From Janibacter cremeus (lineage in GTDB: Bacteria; Actinomycetota; Actinomycetes; Actinomycetales; Dermatophilaceae), in contig NZ_CP115184.1 in the NCBI RefSeq assembly GCF_029395675.1, positions 310,001 to 374,000 of the forward strand: a stretch of 64,000 bases of DNA, given 5' to 3'. Every line of letters begins with the position of its first letter. Position 1 is the first letter of the stretch. Both the position numbers and the translations under genes were made by a program. Below are positions 17,276 through 25,183 of the stretch, piece by piece. Below the pieces are notes generated by a model. That model had not been told where the DNA came from and made no database searches. It saw only the letters and a program-made list of their open reading frames with translations.

Positions 17276-17851
17276 TCAGTCGGTGGGCAGCGAGTCCAGG
17301 GCCGAGCGCACCAGCCACGCGAGGTGCTCGGCGACCTCCCCGGGTGCGCCGGTCGGGTGCATCACCTGCGAGAGGGTGACCCGCACGATCACCTCGATCG
17401 TCGCGTCGATCCGCGCCTGCGGCAGCGGGAGGGCGAAGGGGGCGACGAGCCCGGAGACGGCAGCGCTCGCCAGCTGCAGCAGGTGACCGGGACGGGTCGT
17501 CAGCAGCGGCAGCAGCTCGGTGTCGGCGCCGTGGGAGCTGCTGACGACGGCCCGCACGAGCGGGCTCTGCTGCGAGCGCGTGAGCACCCGGGTGATGGAC
17601 CGCTCGATGGCCTCGGGGACGTCGGCGGCCCCCTCGAAGCCGGCGCCCACCTCGGCCAGGAAGGCCTCGACCTCACGGATGACGAGGGCCTCGGCGAGCT
17701 CGACCTTCGTCCCGACCTCGGTGTGCACGGTCTGGCGGCTCACGCCGACCGCCGCGGCCACCCTGCCCATGGACACGCTCGCCCAGCCACCCTCGATCGT
17801 GAGGGCGGCCGTGGCGTCGAGGATCCGCTCGAGCAGGGGTGCCTCCGTCAC
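17276..17851 (-). CDS. TetR-family regulator of the alkane hydroxylase
   Basis: A 191-residue TetR-type repressor. The helix-turn-helix lies at about residues 22-48 (GWASVSMGRVAAAVGVSRQT). The C-terminal ligand-binding half has no recognisable specificity. The GTG start at 17851 overlaps the stop of alkB by four bases (GTGA), so it is translated from the alkB message. A TetR gene in this position behind alkB is common in hydrocarbon-degrading Actinobacteria, where such regulators (AlkX type) repress alkB and respond to fatty acids. A perfect palindrome in the alkB promoter is the likely operator, making the pair autoregulated. Confidence 0.9.
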   Translation of the reverse strand: MTEAPLLERILDATAALTIEGGWASVSMGRVAAAVGVSRQTVHTEVGTKVELAEALVIREVEAFLAEVGAGFEGAADVPEAIERSITRVLTRSQQSPLVRAVVSSSHGADTELLPLLTTRPGHLLQLASAAVSGLVAPFALPLPQARIDATIEVIVRVTLSQVMHPTGAPGEVAEHLAWLVRSALDSLPTD

Positions 17852-19329
17852 GGGGTGGGTTCGAGGACGAAGTCGAGCTTGTCACGGACCCCGCAGTCGG
17901 GGCAGGTCCAGTCGGTGGGGACCTGCGACCAGGGGGTCCCCGCGGCGAAACCCTCGTGCTCGTCGCCCGCGGCGACCTCGTAGCGGTAGCCGCAGCCCGG
18001 GCACGTCGCCGCGGTCACCAGGTCCTCGGGCGTCGGGTCCGGTCCCTCCGCGACGAGGACCGCGGTCCCGGACCCGTCGACGGTGGCCGCGTGCGCGGCC
18101 AGGAGGCGTTCGCGCCGGCGCGGGTCGATGTTGGCCCGGGTGACGTCCCCGTCGAAGTGCGCGAGGACCTTCGGGTCCATCACCCGCCGCCACAGGGGCG
18201 GCAGGAGGGCCAGCACGATCATCCCGGCGTAGCCGGTGGGCAGCACCGGGGCCTCGTCGAAGCTGCGCAGCGCCTGGTAGCGCCGGGTGGGGTTGGCGTG
18301 GTGGTCGCTGTGCCGTTGCAGGTGGTACAGGAAGACGTTCGTCGCGATGTTGTTCGAGTTCCACGAGTGGCTCTGCAGCACGCGCTCGTACCGCTCGACC
18401 TCGCCGTGGTGGACCTTCTCGCGGAGCATCCCGTAGTGCTCGAGGTAGTTGACGACCTCGAGCAGGCTCAGGCCGATGAATCCCTGCAGCAGCAGGTAGG
18501 GGAGGATGCCGGGCCCGAGCCAGAGCGTCACCGTGGCCCACAGCACGAGGGTCATCAGCCAGGCGTTGAGGACGTCGTTGTCGAGGTGGAAGGGGTGGCG
18601 GCCGCGGCGGGCGAGCCGCTTGGCCTCCAGCCGCCAGGCGTTGCGCAGGGAGCCGAGGACCGTGCGCGGCCAGAAGGCGTAGAAGCTCTCGCCGAGCCGG
18701 GAGCTCGCCGGGTCCTCGGGAGTGGCGACGCGGACGTGGTGGCCACGGTTGTGCTCGATGAAGAAGTGCCCGTAGCCGCTCTGCGCCAGGGCGACCTTGG
18801 ACAGCCAGCGCTCGTGCCTGGGGCGCTTGTGCCCGAGCTCGTGGGCGGTGTTGATGGCGATCCCGCCGACGCAACCGATCGAGATGGTCGCCCCGATCTT
18901 CTCCACCGTGGTCAGCTCGAAGGGGACACCGAGCCGGCCGGGCAGCAGCCCGGCCCAGCCGTCGAGGCCGAGTGCCGCGAGCATCCCGGGGAGGGGGTTG
19001 CCCCGGGCGACGAGGTACATCGCGGCGGCGAAACCGAGGTACTGGATGGGGATGTATGCGTAGACGATCCAGCGGTAGTAGGGATCGGCCTCGAGGGCCT
19101 TGACCGCCTCCTCCGGGGGGTTGTTGCGGTCCCGCCCGACGAGGAGGTCGATCGCCGGGATGACTCCGAGGATGATGATCGGACCGAGCCAGAGCCAGAA
19201 GGGCCATCCGGTGATGCCGTGCCCCAGGAAGGCGACGAAGGCCAGGGACGGCACCACCAGACCGATGAGCCACAGGTACCTCTTGCCGTCGCGCCAGGGT
19301 GCGGGGGCCGTGGGGCTGGCCGTCGCCAT
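17848..19329 (-). CDS. alkB: Alkane 1-monooxygenase fused to rubredoxin (AlkB-Rd)
   Basis: A 493-residue integral membrane di-iron hydroxylase that oxidises n-alkanes to 1-alkanols. Six or so hydrophobic segments precede and separate the histidine boxes: HELGH (163-167), EHNRGHH (192-198), the NYLEHYG segment (294-300) and LQRHSDHH (337-344). From about residue 440 a rubredoxin domain follows, with iron-binding Cys pairs CPGCGY (443, 446) and CPDCG (476, 479). Such a fusion supplies the electron carrier in cis and is known from Dietzia, Nocardioides and Janibacter relatives (AlkW1 type). No separate rubredoxin or rubredoxin reductase gene is nearby. Confidence 0.96.
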   Translation of the reverse strand: MATASPTAPAPWRDGKRYLWLIGLVVPSLAFVAFLGHGITGWPFWLWLGPIIILGVIPAIDLLVGRDRNNPPEEAVKALEADPYYRWIVYAYIPIQYLGFAAAMYLVARGNPLPGMLAALGLDGWAGLLPGRLGVPFELTTVEKIGATISIGCVGGIAINTAHELGHKRPRHERWLSKVALAQSGYGHFFIEHNRGHHVRVATPEDPASSRLGESFYAFWPRTVLGSLRNAWRLEAKRLARRGRHPFHLDNDVLNAWLMTLVLWATVTLWLGPGILPYLLLQGFIGLSLLEVVNYLEHYGMLREKVHHGEVERYERVLQSHSWNSNNIATNVFLYHLQRHSDHHANPTRRYQALRSFDEAPVLPTGYAGMIVLALLPPLWRRVMDPKVLAHFDGDVTRANIDPRRRERLLAAHAATVDGSGTAVLVAEGPDPTPEDLVTAATCPGCGYRYEVAAGDEHEGFAAGTPWSQVPTDWTCPDCGVRDKLDFVLEPTP

Positions 19330-19363
19330 GCCGATCTCCTCGTCGTCGAGTGCTCGTGCGGAG

Positions 19364-19392
19364 ACCGTAGTGACTCACGAGTCACTTGACAA
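19364..19392 (-). promoter_or_regulatory. alkB promoter with TetR operator in the spacer
   Basis: On the minus strand a -35 TTGTCA (19392-19387) and -10 TACGGT (19369-19364) are 17 bases apart. The spacer contains a perfect inverted repeat GTGACTC-AC-GAGTCAC (19370-19385). Its 7-base arms are the only strong palindrome upstream of alkB. A TetR dimer bound there would exclude RNA polymerase. On the plus strand TTGACA at 19386-19391 shares bases with this -35 and could serve pyrH, though no good -10 follows. Confidence 0.72.
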
Positions 19393-19451
19393 CCGGAGAG
19401 CAGATGTCAAGCGAAGGGGGGAGGTCCCGTGACCGCCCGCACCTGTGGAAG

Positions 19452-19478
19452 GATCGGGCACACCCCGTATGCCCGATC
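19452..19478 (+). promoter_or_regulatory. Hairpin in the pyrH leader
   Basis: A perfect 9-base stem, GATCGGGCA (19452-19460) and TGCCCGATC (19470-19478), with a 9-base loop, ends 16 bases before the pyrH GTG and close to its Shine-Dalgarno. It may be the remnant of a terminator or a translational control element. Confidence 0.5.
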
Positions 19479-19494
19479 TCCAGGGAGTGTCCAC

Positions 19495-20223
19495 GTGACA
19501 GACCAGACCCCACACACGCCCTACCGCAGGGTCCTGCTCAAGCTCTCCGGCGAGGCCTTCGGCGGCGGCAAGGTCGGCGTCGCCCCAGATGTCGTACGCG
19601 GCATCGCCGAGCAGATCGCCACCGCCGTCAACAGGGGCGTCGAGGTGGCCATCGTCGTCGGTGGCGGCAACTTCTTCCGCGGCAAGCAGCTGCAGGAGCA
19701 GGGCATGGACCGCACGCGGGCGGACTACATGGGGATGCTCGGCACCGTCATGAACTGCCTGGCACTGCAGGACTTCCTCGAGGAGGCGGGGATCAACACC
19801 CGCGTGCAGACCGCCATCACCATGGGGCAGGTCGCCGAGGCATACATCCCGCGTCGGGCGATCCGACACCTGGAGAAGGGACGCGTCGTCATCTTCGGTG
19901 CCGGCGCCGGCATGCCCTTCTTCTCCACCGACACGGTCAGCGCCCAGCGGGCCCTGGAGATCAAGTGCGACATCGTCCTGATGTCCAAGCACGGGGTCGA
20001 CGGCGTCTACGACTCGGACCCGCGCAGCAACCCCGATGCCCGCAAGCTGCACCGGATCACCTACGAGCAGGCGCTGCAGGAGGACCTCAAGGTCGTCGAC
20101 GCCGCCGCCTTCAGCCTCTGCCGGGAGAACCACCTGCCGATGCTCGTCTTCGGGATGGACGGCGAGCGCAACATCACCCGTGCCCTGCTCGGCGAGCCGA
20201 TCGGCACGCTCGTCACCTCCTGA
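19495..20223 (+). CDS. pyrH: Uridylate kinase
   Basis: A 242-residue UMP kinase of the bacterial hexameric amino-acid-kinase family, converting UMP to [16 protein letters not shown], the [10 protein letters not shown] phosphate-binding loop, [12 protein letters not shown] and [15 protein letters not shown] are intact. GTG 19495 with AGGGAG upstream gives the usual N-terminus. Normally it directly follows tsf; here 3.8 kb of accessory DNA intervenes, so it probably relies on a promoter in 19386-19490. It is followed by frr after 74 bases. Confidence 0.97.
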   Translation: MTDQTPHTPYRRVLLKLSGEAFGGGKVGVAPDVVRGIAEQIATAVNRGVEVAIVVGGGNFFRGKQLQEQGMDRTRADYMGMLGTVMNCLALQDFLEEAGINTRVQTAITMGQVAEAYIPRRAIRHLEKGRVVIFGAGAGMPFFSTDTVSAQRALEIKCDIVLMSKHGVDGVYDSDPRSNPDARKLHRITYEQALQEDLKVVDAAAFSLCRENHLPMLVFGMDGERNITRALLGEPIGTLVTS

Positions 20224-20297
20224 GTGAGACACTGACCCCCAGACGACCACAGCCCCCGCGCGCCGTCGTGGCGGCTGACGAGAAGGAGCCGAGAGAC

Positions 20298-20855
20298 ATG
20301 ATCGAGGAAGCCCTGCTGGAAGCAGAGGAGAAGATGGACAAGGCCGTGGAGGTCGCGAAGGAGAACTTCAGCGGCATCCGCACCGGGCGGGTCAACCCCG
20401 GCCTGTTCAACAAGGTGATGGTCGACTACTACGGCGCGCCGACCCCCTTGCAGCAGCTCGCGTCCTTCGCCAGCCCGGAGGCGCGCACCCTGCTCATCAC
20501 GCCCTACGACCAGTCCTCGCTGAAGGCGATCGAGACCGCGCTGCGGGACTCCGACATGGGCGCGAATCCGAGCAACGACGGCTCGGTCATCCGCATCACG
20601 ATGCCGGAGCTGACCGCCGAGCGGCGCAAGGAGTACATCAAGCTCGCCCATGGGCAGGCCGAGGACGCCAAGGTCTCCATCCGCCACATCCGCAGGCACG
20701 CCAAGGACACCATGGACAAGGCCGTCAAGGACGGCGATGTCGGTGAGGACGAGGGCAACCGGGGGGAGAAGGAGCTCGACGTGCTGACGAAGAAGTACAC
20801 CGACAGCGTCGACGCCCTGCTGAAGTCCAAGGAAGCCGAGCTGTCCGAGGTCTGA
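20298..20855 (+). CDS. frr: Ribosome recycling factor
   Basis: A 185-residue RRF, the normal length, which splits post-termination ribosomes with EF-G. FSGIRTGRVNPGLFNKVMVDYYG and the closing helix with IRHIRRHAKD are typical. AGAAGGAG precedes the ATG at 20298. The stop and the GTG of cdsA are one base apart. Confidence 0.97.
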   Translation: MIEEALLEAEEKMDKAVEVAKENFSGIRTGRVNPGLFNKVMVDYYGAPTPLQQLASFASPEARTLLITPYDQSSLKAIETALRDSDMGANPSNDGSVIRITMPELTAERRKEYIKLAHGQAEDAKVSIRHIRRHAKDTMDKAVKDGDVGEDEGNRGEKELDVLTKKYTDSVDALLKSKEAELSEV

Positions 20856-20856
20856 T

Positions 20857-21735
20857 GTGACCCCACCCGAGAACGCCACCCGTCGCTCCGTGCGGGCGCA
20901 GGCGGGGGCGGCCGGCGGCTCCACGAGCCGGGCGGGGCGCAACCTGCCCGTGGCCATCGGCACCGGGGTCGCCCTCGGCGTCGTGGCGGCCGGGTCGCTG
21001 ATCATCCACCCGGTGGCCTTCCTGGCCGTCGTGTGCGTGGCCGCGGTCGTCGCCGTGTGGGAGATGCGCCAGGCCCTGTCCGAAGGGGGACTGTTCGCCC
21101 CCTTCGTCCCCGTCGCCGTGGGCGCGGTGAGCCTGGTCGTCGCCGGCTACCTGCGCGGGGCCGAGGCGATGGTCTTCGCCGCGACGCTGACGGTCCTGGC
21201 GATCATCATCTGGCGGGTCGCCGACGGTCTGACCGGGGCGCTGCGCGACATCGGCGCGGGAGCGCTGGTGCTGCTCTACCCGTGCTTCCTCATCGGCTTC
21301 GCGGCGTTGATGCTCTCCGAGCCGGAGGGCCGCTGGCGGATCTTCGTCTTCATCCTCATCACCGTCTTCTCCGACATCGGCGGCTATGCCGTGGGCGTGC
21401 TCTTCGGCAAGCACCCGATGGCGCCGCGCCTCTCCCCGAAGAAGTCCTGGGAGGGCATGGCCGGCTCCGCCGCCACCTGTGCGCTCGTCGGCGGCATCGC
21501 GGTGCCGCTGTGCCTCGATGCCGGCCAGTGGTGGCAGGGTGCGCTGCTCGGTGCGCTCACCGCCCCCGTGGCGACGATCGGTGACCTCATCGAGTCCAGC
21601 CTCAAGCGCAACCTCGGGATCAAGGACATGTCCAACATCCTCCCCGGCCACGGCGGCCTCATGGACCGGCTGGACTCACTCGTCCTCGTCGTGCCGCTGG
21701 CCTGGTTCGCGCTGCGCCTCATCGCCCCGTACTGA
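20857..21735 (+). CDS. cdsA: Phosphatidate cytidylyltransferase
   Basis: A 292-residue integral membrane enzyme forming CDP-diacylglycerol, the precursor of anionic phospholipids. It has about seven hydrophobic segments and a Ser/Arg-rich cytoplasmic N-terminus. The C-terminal family signature is clear: [14 protein letters not shown] and [18 protein letters not shown] with LMDRLDS. Two copies of the CGAAGGGGG oligomer face each other in the gene (21081-21106). The starting GTG follows frr without a gap. Confidence 0.95.
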   Translation: MTPPENATRRSVRAQAGAAGGSTSRAGRNLPVAIGTGVALGVVAAGSLIIHPVAFLAVVCVAAVVAVWEMRQALSEGGLFAPFVPVAVGAVSLVVAGYLRGAEAMVFAATLTVLAIIIWRVADGLTGALRDIGAGALVLLYPCFLIGFAALMLSEPEGRWRIFVFILITVFSDIGGYAVGVLFGKHPMAPRLSPKKSWEGMAGSAATCALVGGIAVPLCLDAGQWWQGALLGALTAPVATIGDLIESSLKRNLGIKDMSNILPGHGGLMDRLDSLVLVVPLAWFALRLIAPY

Positions 21736-21817
21736 CGCCTCCCGCACTCCCCCGGGGAGATGCGGCTCCGGGCCGTCCGTGTCGGGCTCCCGGCCCGATG
21801 CTGAGACAATGGTCCCG

Positions 21818-23038
21818 ATGACCGATCTGCCCACACCCTCGACGACGCGCCCGGCGCCCGGCCAGCTGACCTTCACCGCACCCCGGCGCGGCAAACCGCC
21901 GCGCCATCTCGCCGACCTCGACCTCGCCGGTCGGGTCGAGCTGGCCAAGGAGCTCGGCCTGCCGGGCTTCCGCGCCAAGCAGCTGTCGACCCACTACTTC
22001 ACGCACCACACGGACGACCCGGCGCAGATGAGCGACCTGCCCAAGAAGGGCCGCGAGGAGCTCGTCTCCGGGCTGCTCCCGCGGCTGCTGACGCCCGTGC
22101 ACACGATCTCCGCGGACCAGGGCGCGACCCTGAAGACGCTGTGGCGCCTGCACGACGGCGCGACCGTGGAGTCGGTGCTCATGCGCTACCGCCGCCGGGC
22201 GACGATCTGCATCTCCAGCCAGGCCGGCTGCGGCATGAACTGCCCCTTCTGCGCCACGGGCCAGGCCGGTCTCACCCGCAACATGTCGACCGCCGAGATC
22301 GTCGACCAGGTCGTCGCGGCCAACCGCATGCTCGCCGAGGCCGGTGACCTCACCGCCCCCGCCGACGAGGGCGCCGAGCTCGGCGACGAGGCCGACGAGG
22401 AGCAGGGCGAAGGGGGGAGCCCCCCTTCGCGTGGCGGTCACCGGGTGACCAACGTGGTCTTCATGGGCATGGGGGAGGCGCTGGCCAACTACAAGGCCGC
22501 CATCGGCGCCATCCGCCGGATGGTCGACCCCTCGCCCGAGGGGCTGGGCATGAGCGCCCGCGGGATCACGATGTCCTCGGTCGGCCTCGTCACCGGCATC
22601 GACAGGCTCACGCAGGAGGGCATCCCGGTGACGCTCGCGCTGTCGCTGCACGCCCCGGACGACGAGCTGCGCGACGAGCTGGTGCCGATCAACACCCGCT
22701 TCAAGGTGGACGAGGCGATCGACTCCGCCCACCGGTACTACCTCGCCACCGGCCGACGGGTGAGCATCGAGTACGCGATGATCCGCGACATCAACGACCA
22801 GGCGTGGCGGGCGGACCTGCTCGCCAAGAAGCTGCTCGCCCGCGGGAAGGGCTGGGTGCACATCAACCCCATCCCGCTCAACCCGACGCCGGGCTCGAAG
22901 TGGACCGCCTCCCGCCCCGGCGTGGAGCAGCAGTTTGTCGAGCGGCTGCGGGCCAACGGCATCCCGACCACGGTCCGGGACACGCGGGGCAGCGACATCG
23001 ACGGGGCCTGCGGGCAGCTCGCGGCGACGAGCGCATGA
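21818..23038 (+). CDS. rlmN: Dual-specificity rRNA/tRNA methyltransferase RlmN
   Basis: A 406-residue radical-SAM enzyme that methylates C2 of A2503 in 23S rRNA and A37 in some tRNAs. The [4Fe-4S] motif is CGMNCPFC in [28 protein letters not shown] and the [19 protein letters not shown] region follow, and the C-terminal reactive Cys lies in the DGACGQL motif. Between [10 protein letters not shown] and RVTNVVF sits an extra acidic insert of about 35 residues absent from typical RlmN, whose end is encoded by a perfect 24-base palindrome (22407-22430). ATG 21818 is preferred to ATG 21809. Confidence 0.95.
   Translation: MTDLPTPSTTRPAPGQLTFTAPRRGKPPRHLADLDLAGRVELAKELGLPGFRAKQLSTHYFTHHTDDPAQMSDLPKKGREELVSGLLPRLLTPVHTISADQGATLKTLWRLHDGATVESVLMRYRRRATICISSQAGCGMNCPFCATGQAGLTRNMSTAEIVDQVVAANRMLAEAGDLTAPADEGAELGDEADEEQGEGGSPPSRGGHRVTNVVFMGMGEALANYKAAIGAIRRMVDPSPEGLGMSARGITMSSVGLVTGIDRLTQEGIPVTLALSLHAPDDELRDELVPINTRFKVDEAIDSAHRYYLATGRRVSIEYAMIRDINDQAWRADLLAKKLLARGKGWVHINPIPLNPTPGSKWTASRPGVEQQFVERLRANGIPTTVRDTRGSDIDGACGQLAATSA
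22407..22430. repeat. Perfect 24-bp palindrome in the rlmN insert
   Basis: GCGAAGGGGGG (22407-22417), AG, CCCCCCTTCGC (22420-22430). It consists of two opposed copies of the oligomer that recurs through the window, and is read in frame as part of the glycine/proline segment of the RlmN insert. Confidence 0.9.
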
Positions 23039-23910
23039 GCGCGCCCGTCCCCAGCGGCCTCGGCCGCGAGGTCGTCCTGACCTTGTCCGGGCCGGACCGA
23101 CGCGGCATCGTCCACGCGGTCACCGGCGAGATGGTCGGTCTCGACCTCAACATCATCGACAGCCAGCAGTTCGGCGACCCGTCGACGGGGGAGTTCCACC
23201 TGCGGATGCACCTCGGCGGGGACGAGCCGATCGACCCCGAGGCGCTCGAGGCCGCCCGCACCCGCCTGCTCGAGCAGCTCGGTGCCGACGTGGACGTCCA
23301 CGACCCGCACGAGCCGCACCGCCTGCTGATCATGGTCTCCAGGCAGGGGCACGTGCTCAACGACCTGCTCTTCCGGGTGCGCACCGGTCAGCTCAACGTC
23401 GTCGTCCCGGCGGTCGTGTCCAACCACGAGGACTTCCGCGAGGAGGTCGAGTGGCACGGCATCCCCTTCCACCACGTCCCGGTGACGCCGGCGACCAAGC
23501 CGCAGGCCGAGGAGCGGCTGCGCGAGATCATCGCCGCCGAGGACGTCGAGACGGTGGCCCTCGCGCGGTACATGCAGGTGCTCTCCGAGGACATGTGCGC
23601 GGACTTCCCCGGGCGGGTCATCAACATCCACCACTCGCTGCTGCCCTCCTTCAAGGGCGCGCGCCCGTACCGGCAGGCGCACGACCGCGGGGTGAAGGTC
23701 ATCGGCGCGACCGCGCACTACGTGACGGCCGACCTCGACGAGGGGCCGATCATCGAGCAGGACTTCCGCCGCGTCGACCACCGGATGAGCCCGGAGCAGC
23801 TCGCGCGCACGGGTCAGGAGCTCGAGGCGATGGCCTTCGCCCGCGCACTGCGCTGGCACGTCGAGCGCCGTGTCGTCCTGCGTGGGCGACGCACCATCGT
23901 CTTCGACTGA
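23035..23910 (+). CDS. purU: Formyltetrahydrofolate deformylase
   Basis: A 291-residue enzyme hydrolysing 10-formyl-THF to THF and formate. An N-terminal ACT domain (about residues 10-90, [17 protein letters not shown]) precedes a formyltransferase-type domain with the catalytic asparagine and histidine in [12 protein letters not shown] and the aspartate of the [10 protein letters not shown] segment. ATG 23035 overlaps the rlmN stop. It balances one-carbon units with purine and glycine metabolism. The gene ends 17 bases before the convergent LOG-family gene. Confidence 0.94.
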   Translation: MSAPVPSGLGREVVLTLSGPDRRGIVHAVTGEMVGLDLNIIDSQQFGDPSTGEFHLRMHLGGDEPIDPEALEAARTRLLEQLGADVDVHDPHEPHRLLIMVSRQGHVLNDLLFRVRTGQLNVVVPAVVSNHEDFREEVEWHGIPFHHVPVTPATKPQAEERLREIIAAEDVETVALARYMQVLSEDMCADFPGRVINIHHSLLPSFKGARPYRQAHDRGVKVIGATAHYVTADLDEGPIIEQDFRRVDHRMSPEQLARTGQELEAMAFARALRWHVERRVVLRGRRTIVFD

Positions 23911-23927
23911 CGCCGGCGGGGTGAACG

Positions 23928-25124
23928 TCAGCTCGCCGACGAATCGGCGGCGTGTTCACCTCCACCCGCGCCGCGCAGCACGATCTCGGCGGCCTCGGCA
24001 GGGGTGTCCACGAGGTGGATGACCTCGCCCAGGGGCTGCCCGACCCCCAGGGCGCGCAGGGCCGGCCACACCGGCAGCGTCTCCGTCCAGTGCCTGCGGC
24101 CGACGAGGACCAGCGGCGGGAGCGCCTCGTCCTCGTCCGCGTAGTACAGCGGGGTGCCGGCCTGGAAGATCTCCTGGACGGTCCCCGCCGCTCCGGGAAG
24201 GACGACGAGGCCTGCGCTGCTCTGCGAGAGCAGCACGTCCTCACGCAGGGCGTTGGAGAAGTACTTGGCGATCCCGGTGCTGAAGACGTTGGGCGGCTCG
24301 TGGCCGTAGAACCACGTCGGGATGCCGATGCTGCGGACCCGGCTGTCGTCCACGCCGAGCTGCTCACGCACCTTCAGCGCGAGCAGCGCCCACTCGTCGA
24401 TGGACGGGACGAAGCCCGGGACGGCTGCGAGATCGGTCAGGGCCGTCGCCAGCGCATCGGGCGACGGGGCGAGCGCGCCGAGGTTGGCGGCCTCCATCGC
24501 CCCGGGTCCTCCGCCGGTGAGCACGACACGTCCCGCGTCGGCGATGGTGTGGCCGAGGGCAGCTGCGTCGGCGTAGTCGGCCGTGCCACGGGCCAGGGCG
24601 TGCCCGCCCATCACCCCGACGACGTCGTGACCGTGGAGCACCTCGATGATCGCGTCCTGCATGGCGTCGTCGTGCAGGGCCCGCAGCAGGGTGGCGTAGG
24701 CATCGTGCTGGGTGCGCTGCTCCCGGCTCCACGCGTAGGCCAGCGCGTCGGTGGTGGCGGCGTAGCCGGACCCGCTGAGCCCGCGGTAGAGCTCGAAGGG
24801 GGAGTACAGCCGCGCCCGGAAGGGGTCGACGGGGCAGGCCGGGTCGTGCGGGATGAGCACCGCGCCCCGCGCGACGAGGCTGCGGGAGAGGTCCTCGGGG
24901 ACCTCACCGCCGAGGACGACCAGCCCACGCACGTCGGCGCGCCAGAGGTAGCCGGCGTAGGGCGTGAGGTCCAGGCCCTGCAGGCGCCAGCCGCCCAGCG
25001 GGATCTCCCGCTCGACCAGCGCCCGCAACGTCTCGGTGTCGTGGACCTCCCGGAAGGCGGGGTGCCCGCGACCGGGATGGGCCGGGTCGTGCAGGGGATG
25101 GGCGCGCGCCTCCCGGTAGCTCAT
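23928..25124 (-). CDS. LOG-family (lysine decarboxylase-like) nucleotide-binding protein
   Basis: A 398-residue protein with a Rossmann-like LOG domain in the C-terminal two thirds. It shows VLTGGGPGAMEAANLGA and, where cytokinin-activating LOG proteins have PGGxGTxxE, the variant PGAAGTVQEIFQ. LOG enzymes release bases from nucleoside monophosphates. The N-terminal 130 residues are not typical of small LOG proteins, and this longer form is found mainly in Actinobacteria with no assigned substrate. The Gly-to-Ala change in the second motif makes activity uncertain. Monocistronic, convergent with purU. Confidence 0.82.
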   Translation of the reverse strand: MSYREARAHPLHDPAHPGRGHPAFREVHDTETLRALVEREIPLGGWRLQGLDLTPYAGYLWRADVRGLVVLGGEVPEDLSRSLVARGAVLIPHDPACPVDPFRARLYSPFELYRGLSGSGYAATTDALAYAWSREQRTQHDAYATLLRALHDDAMQDAIIEVLHGHDVVGVMGGHALARGTADYADAAALGHTIADAGRVVLTGGGPGAMEAANLGALAPSPDALATALTDLAAVPGFVPSIDEWALLALKVREQLGVDDSRVRSIGIPTWFYGHEPPNVFSTGIAKYFSNALREDVLLSQSSAGLVVLPGAAGTVQEIFQAGTPLYYADEDEALPPLVLVGRRHWTETLPVWPALRALGVGQPLGEVIHLVDTPAEAAEIVLRGAGGGEHAADSSAS

Positions 25125-25183
25125 TCGCTCAACCTAGCCGCACGCTCGGGGACTCGCGGTCGCGGGGCGAGCCCCCCTTCGCC

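Noticed and set aside
19386..19420. Complete sigma-70-type promoter for pyrH starting at TTGACA 19386
   Set aside because: The -35 is perfect, but 16-18 bases downstream there is only AAGCGA-like sequence, so the pyrH promoter cannot be fixed.
23911..23975. Terminator between purU and the LOG gene (GTGAAC...GTTCAC)
   Set aside because: The arms are short with a loop of more than 20 bases and lie partly in coding sequence; too weak to annotate.
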